Below, one piece after another: positions 32,565-33,051 of a DNA stretch of 33,051 nucleotides. The position numbers were made by a program, and so were the translations under genes. The DNA is from a bacterium. Lineage in GTDB: Bacteria > Actinomycetota > Aquicultoria > Aquicultorales > Aquicultoraceae. The stretch's first letter is position 1; every line of letters begins with the position of its first letter. The stretch covers positions 1-33,051 of the forward strand of contig CADDYS010000016.1 of the NCBI GenBank assembly GCA_902810715.1, read 5' to 3'. The notes beneath the pieces are model-generated. The model searched no databases. It was not told where the DNA came from and saw only the letters and a program-made list of their open reading frames with translations.

Positions 32565-32652
32565 GCCGACCACTGATTCTAGTCCGAACCGTCCACTTAT
32601 TAGTATGGACCAGAATCGGTGGACGAAATCGATCAGAACGAGTGGGCGATAT
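32565..32652. repeat. Three related ~21-23-bp units resembling an insertion-sequence end
   Basis: GGACCAGAATCGGTGGACG (from 32607) and CGATCAGAACGAGTGGGCG (from 32630) are tandem direct units. A third copy lies in inverse orientation at 32565-32585 (minus strand GGACTAGAATCAGTGGTCG). Multiple short terminal repeats of this kind are known for IS21-type elements. No transposase is in the window, so a relic end is an inference. Confidence 0.4.
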
Positions 32653-32930
32653 GATGCTTTGGTATCTTCTTAGAGATATATGTGGCCTAGGTAACTTAAA
32701 CCTAAAAGCATACTCTCCTTTATTGAGAACCTCAGTTTCACACCACCTTCTAATTTGCACAGTATAGTAATCGCTCAGCACGCTCAACAATATAAATGAA
32801 GTTTGTCTGAAAAGGAAGTATTCTTGTCTAGAAAGGTGGTTTGGTCATCAAAAGTAAGCGATTAAATAATAATGCCCCTCTCCTTCTAATGAGATTGCTT
32901 AGCATTAAAGCACTCTTAGAATAATTGAAC

Positions 32931-32950
32931 AACTGTACTTAAGTACAGTT
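32931..32950. promoter_or_regulatory. Perfect 20-bp palindrome in a promoter-like context
   Basis: AACTGTACTT and AAGTACAGTT are exact reverse complements. TTGAAC (32925-32930) immediately precedes it and a half-repeat TAGTACAG follows at 32952-32959. The position suggests a repressor site for a gene beyond the window edge on the plus strand. The CTGT-N8-ACAG layout resembles a proteobacterial SOS box, but the LexA sites elsewhere in this window are of the GAAC type. Confidence 0.45.
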
Positions 32951-33051
32951 TTAGTACAGGGTAAGGAAGTTAAGTATTATTGACGACTAGAGGGAATTCG
33001 TCTCTTTGTGCACCAAACATATCAGCCTGCATCAAGGCACCTATCCTTAAA

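Larger units (their letters stand above)
32338..33051. other. About 700 nt without a recognisable gene, rich in palindromes
   Basis: Short frames here lack ribosome binding sites and protein-like composition. Visible structure: a nested hairpin at 32428-32497, three related IS-end-like units at 32565-32652, a purine/pyrimidine run of nine C at 32493-32501, and a 20-bp palindrome at 32931-32950 between promoter-like hexamers. The region is AT-rich by eye. Confidence 0.65.

Noticed and set aside
32542-32790. 82-codon minus-strand frame with many arginines, possible small basic protein
   Set aside because: It runs through the repeat units, has no convincing ribosome binding site and no familiar motif.

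Overview
The window is a gene-dense bacterial segment with no rRNA or tRNA genes. It suggests an anaerobic or microaerophilic, Gram-positive-type organism, plausibly a deep-branching Actinomycetota or Bacillota of moderate GC. The hints are strong GGAGG-type ribosome binding sites, TTG/GTG starts, two perfect SOS boxes of the Gram-positive type (CGAAC-N4-GTTCG), a Rex redox repressor, a CobA-HemD fusion and a hemX-hemA-hemC-hemD-hemB-hemL order reminiscent of Bacillus hemAXCDBL. Taxonomy cannot be fixed from sequence alone.

Region 1 (1-15.8 kb, all minus strand) is one co-oriented block for making heme and attaching it to cytochromes c. In transcription order it runs: a PqqD-like small protein, a CcmC-like paralogue (preceded by a structured leader), ccmE, ccmF, ccmA, ccmB, ccmC, a 52-residue ccmD-like gene, a hemX/ccsA-like gene, a Met8-type siroheme synthase domain, hemA, hemC, cobA-hemD, hemB, a radical SAM/SPASM enzyme of the AhbC/AhbD/NirJ group, and hemL (cut by the window edge). 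CcmE carries a CxxxY motif instead of the usual HxxxY, and no ccmH is seen. This is the variant System I known from some archaea and Desulfovibrio. Met8 plus the radical SAM enzyme, with no hemE/hemG/hemH, points to the siroheme-dependent heme route.

Region 2 (15.9-20.7 kb, minus) holds rex, mtnP, a PP-loop sulfurtransferase-like gene, a PHP-type histidinol phosphatase, a DUF523/TudS-like [4Fe-4S] protein and an MgtC-like membrane protein.

Region 3 (20.8-29.8 kb) is the most interesting part. It has an orphan gene whose N-terminal half resembles single-strand annealing proteins and whose C-terminal domain is ExoX-C-like (minus), then lemA and ppsA as a convergent pair, then nurA, a stand-alone HAS-barrel protein and herA (plus, tightly coupled), then an Mre11/SbcD-type nuclease without a Rad50 partner. 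The annealing-like gene and the nurA operon have nearly identical promoter-operator modules: TACAAT, 5 nt, then a perfect SOS box. This suggests a damage-inducible resection-plus-annealing repair system with archaeal-type HerA-NurA.

Region 4 (29.9-33.05 kb, minus, AT-richer by eye) has an ABC ATPase, an FtsX-like permease and a secreted aromatic-rich protein, in the order seen for lactococcin-972-type loci. It is followed by about 700 nt without a gene but with strong palindromes and repeat units resembling an insertion-sequence end.

Intergenic spaces carry several repeat families. The most notable is a ~125-bp imperfect palindrome with TGTAGTTGC/GCAACTACA ends, present three times (one inverted), plus a fragment.
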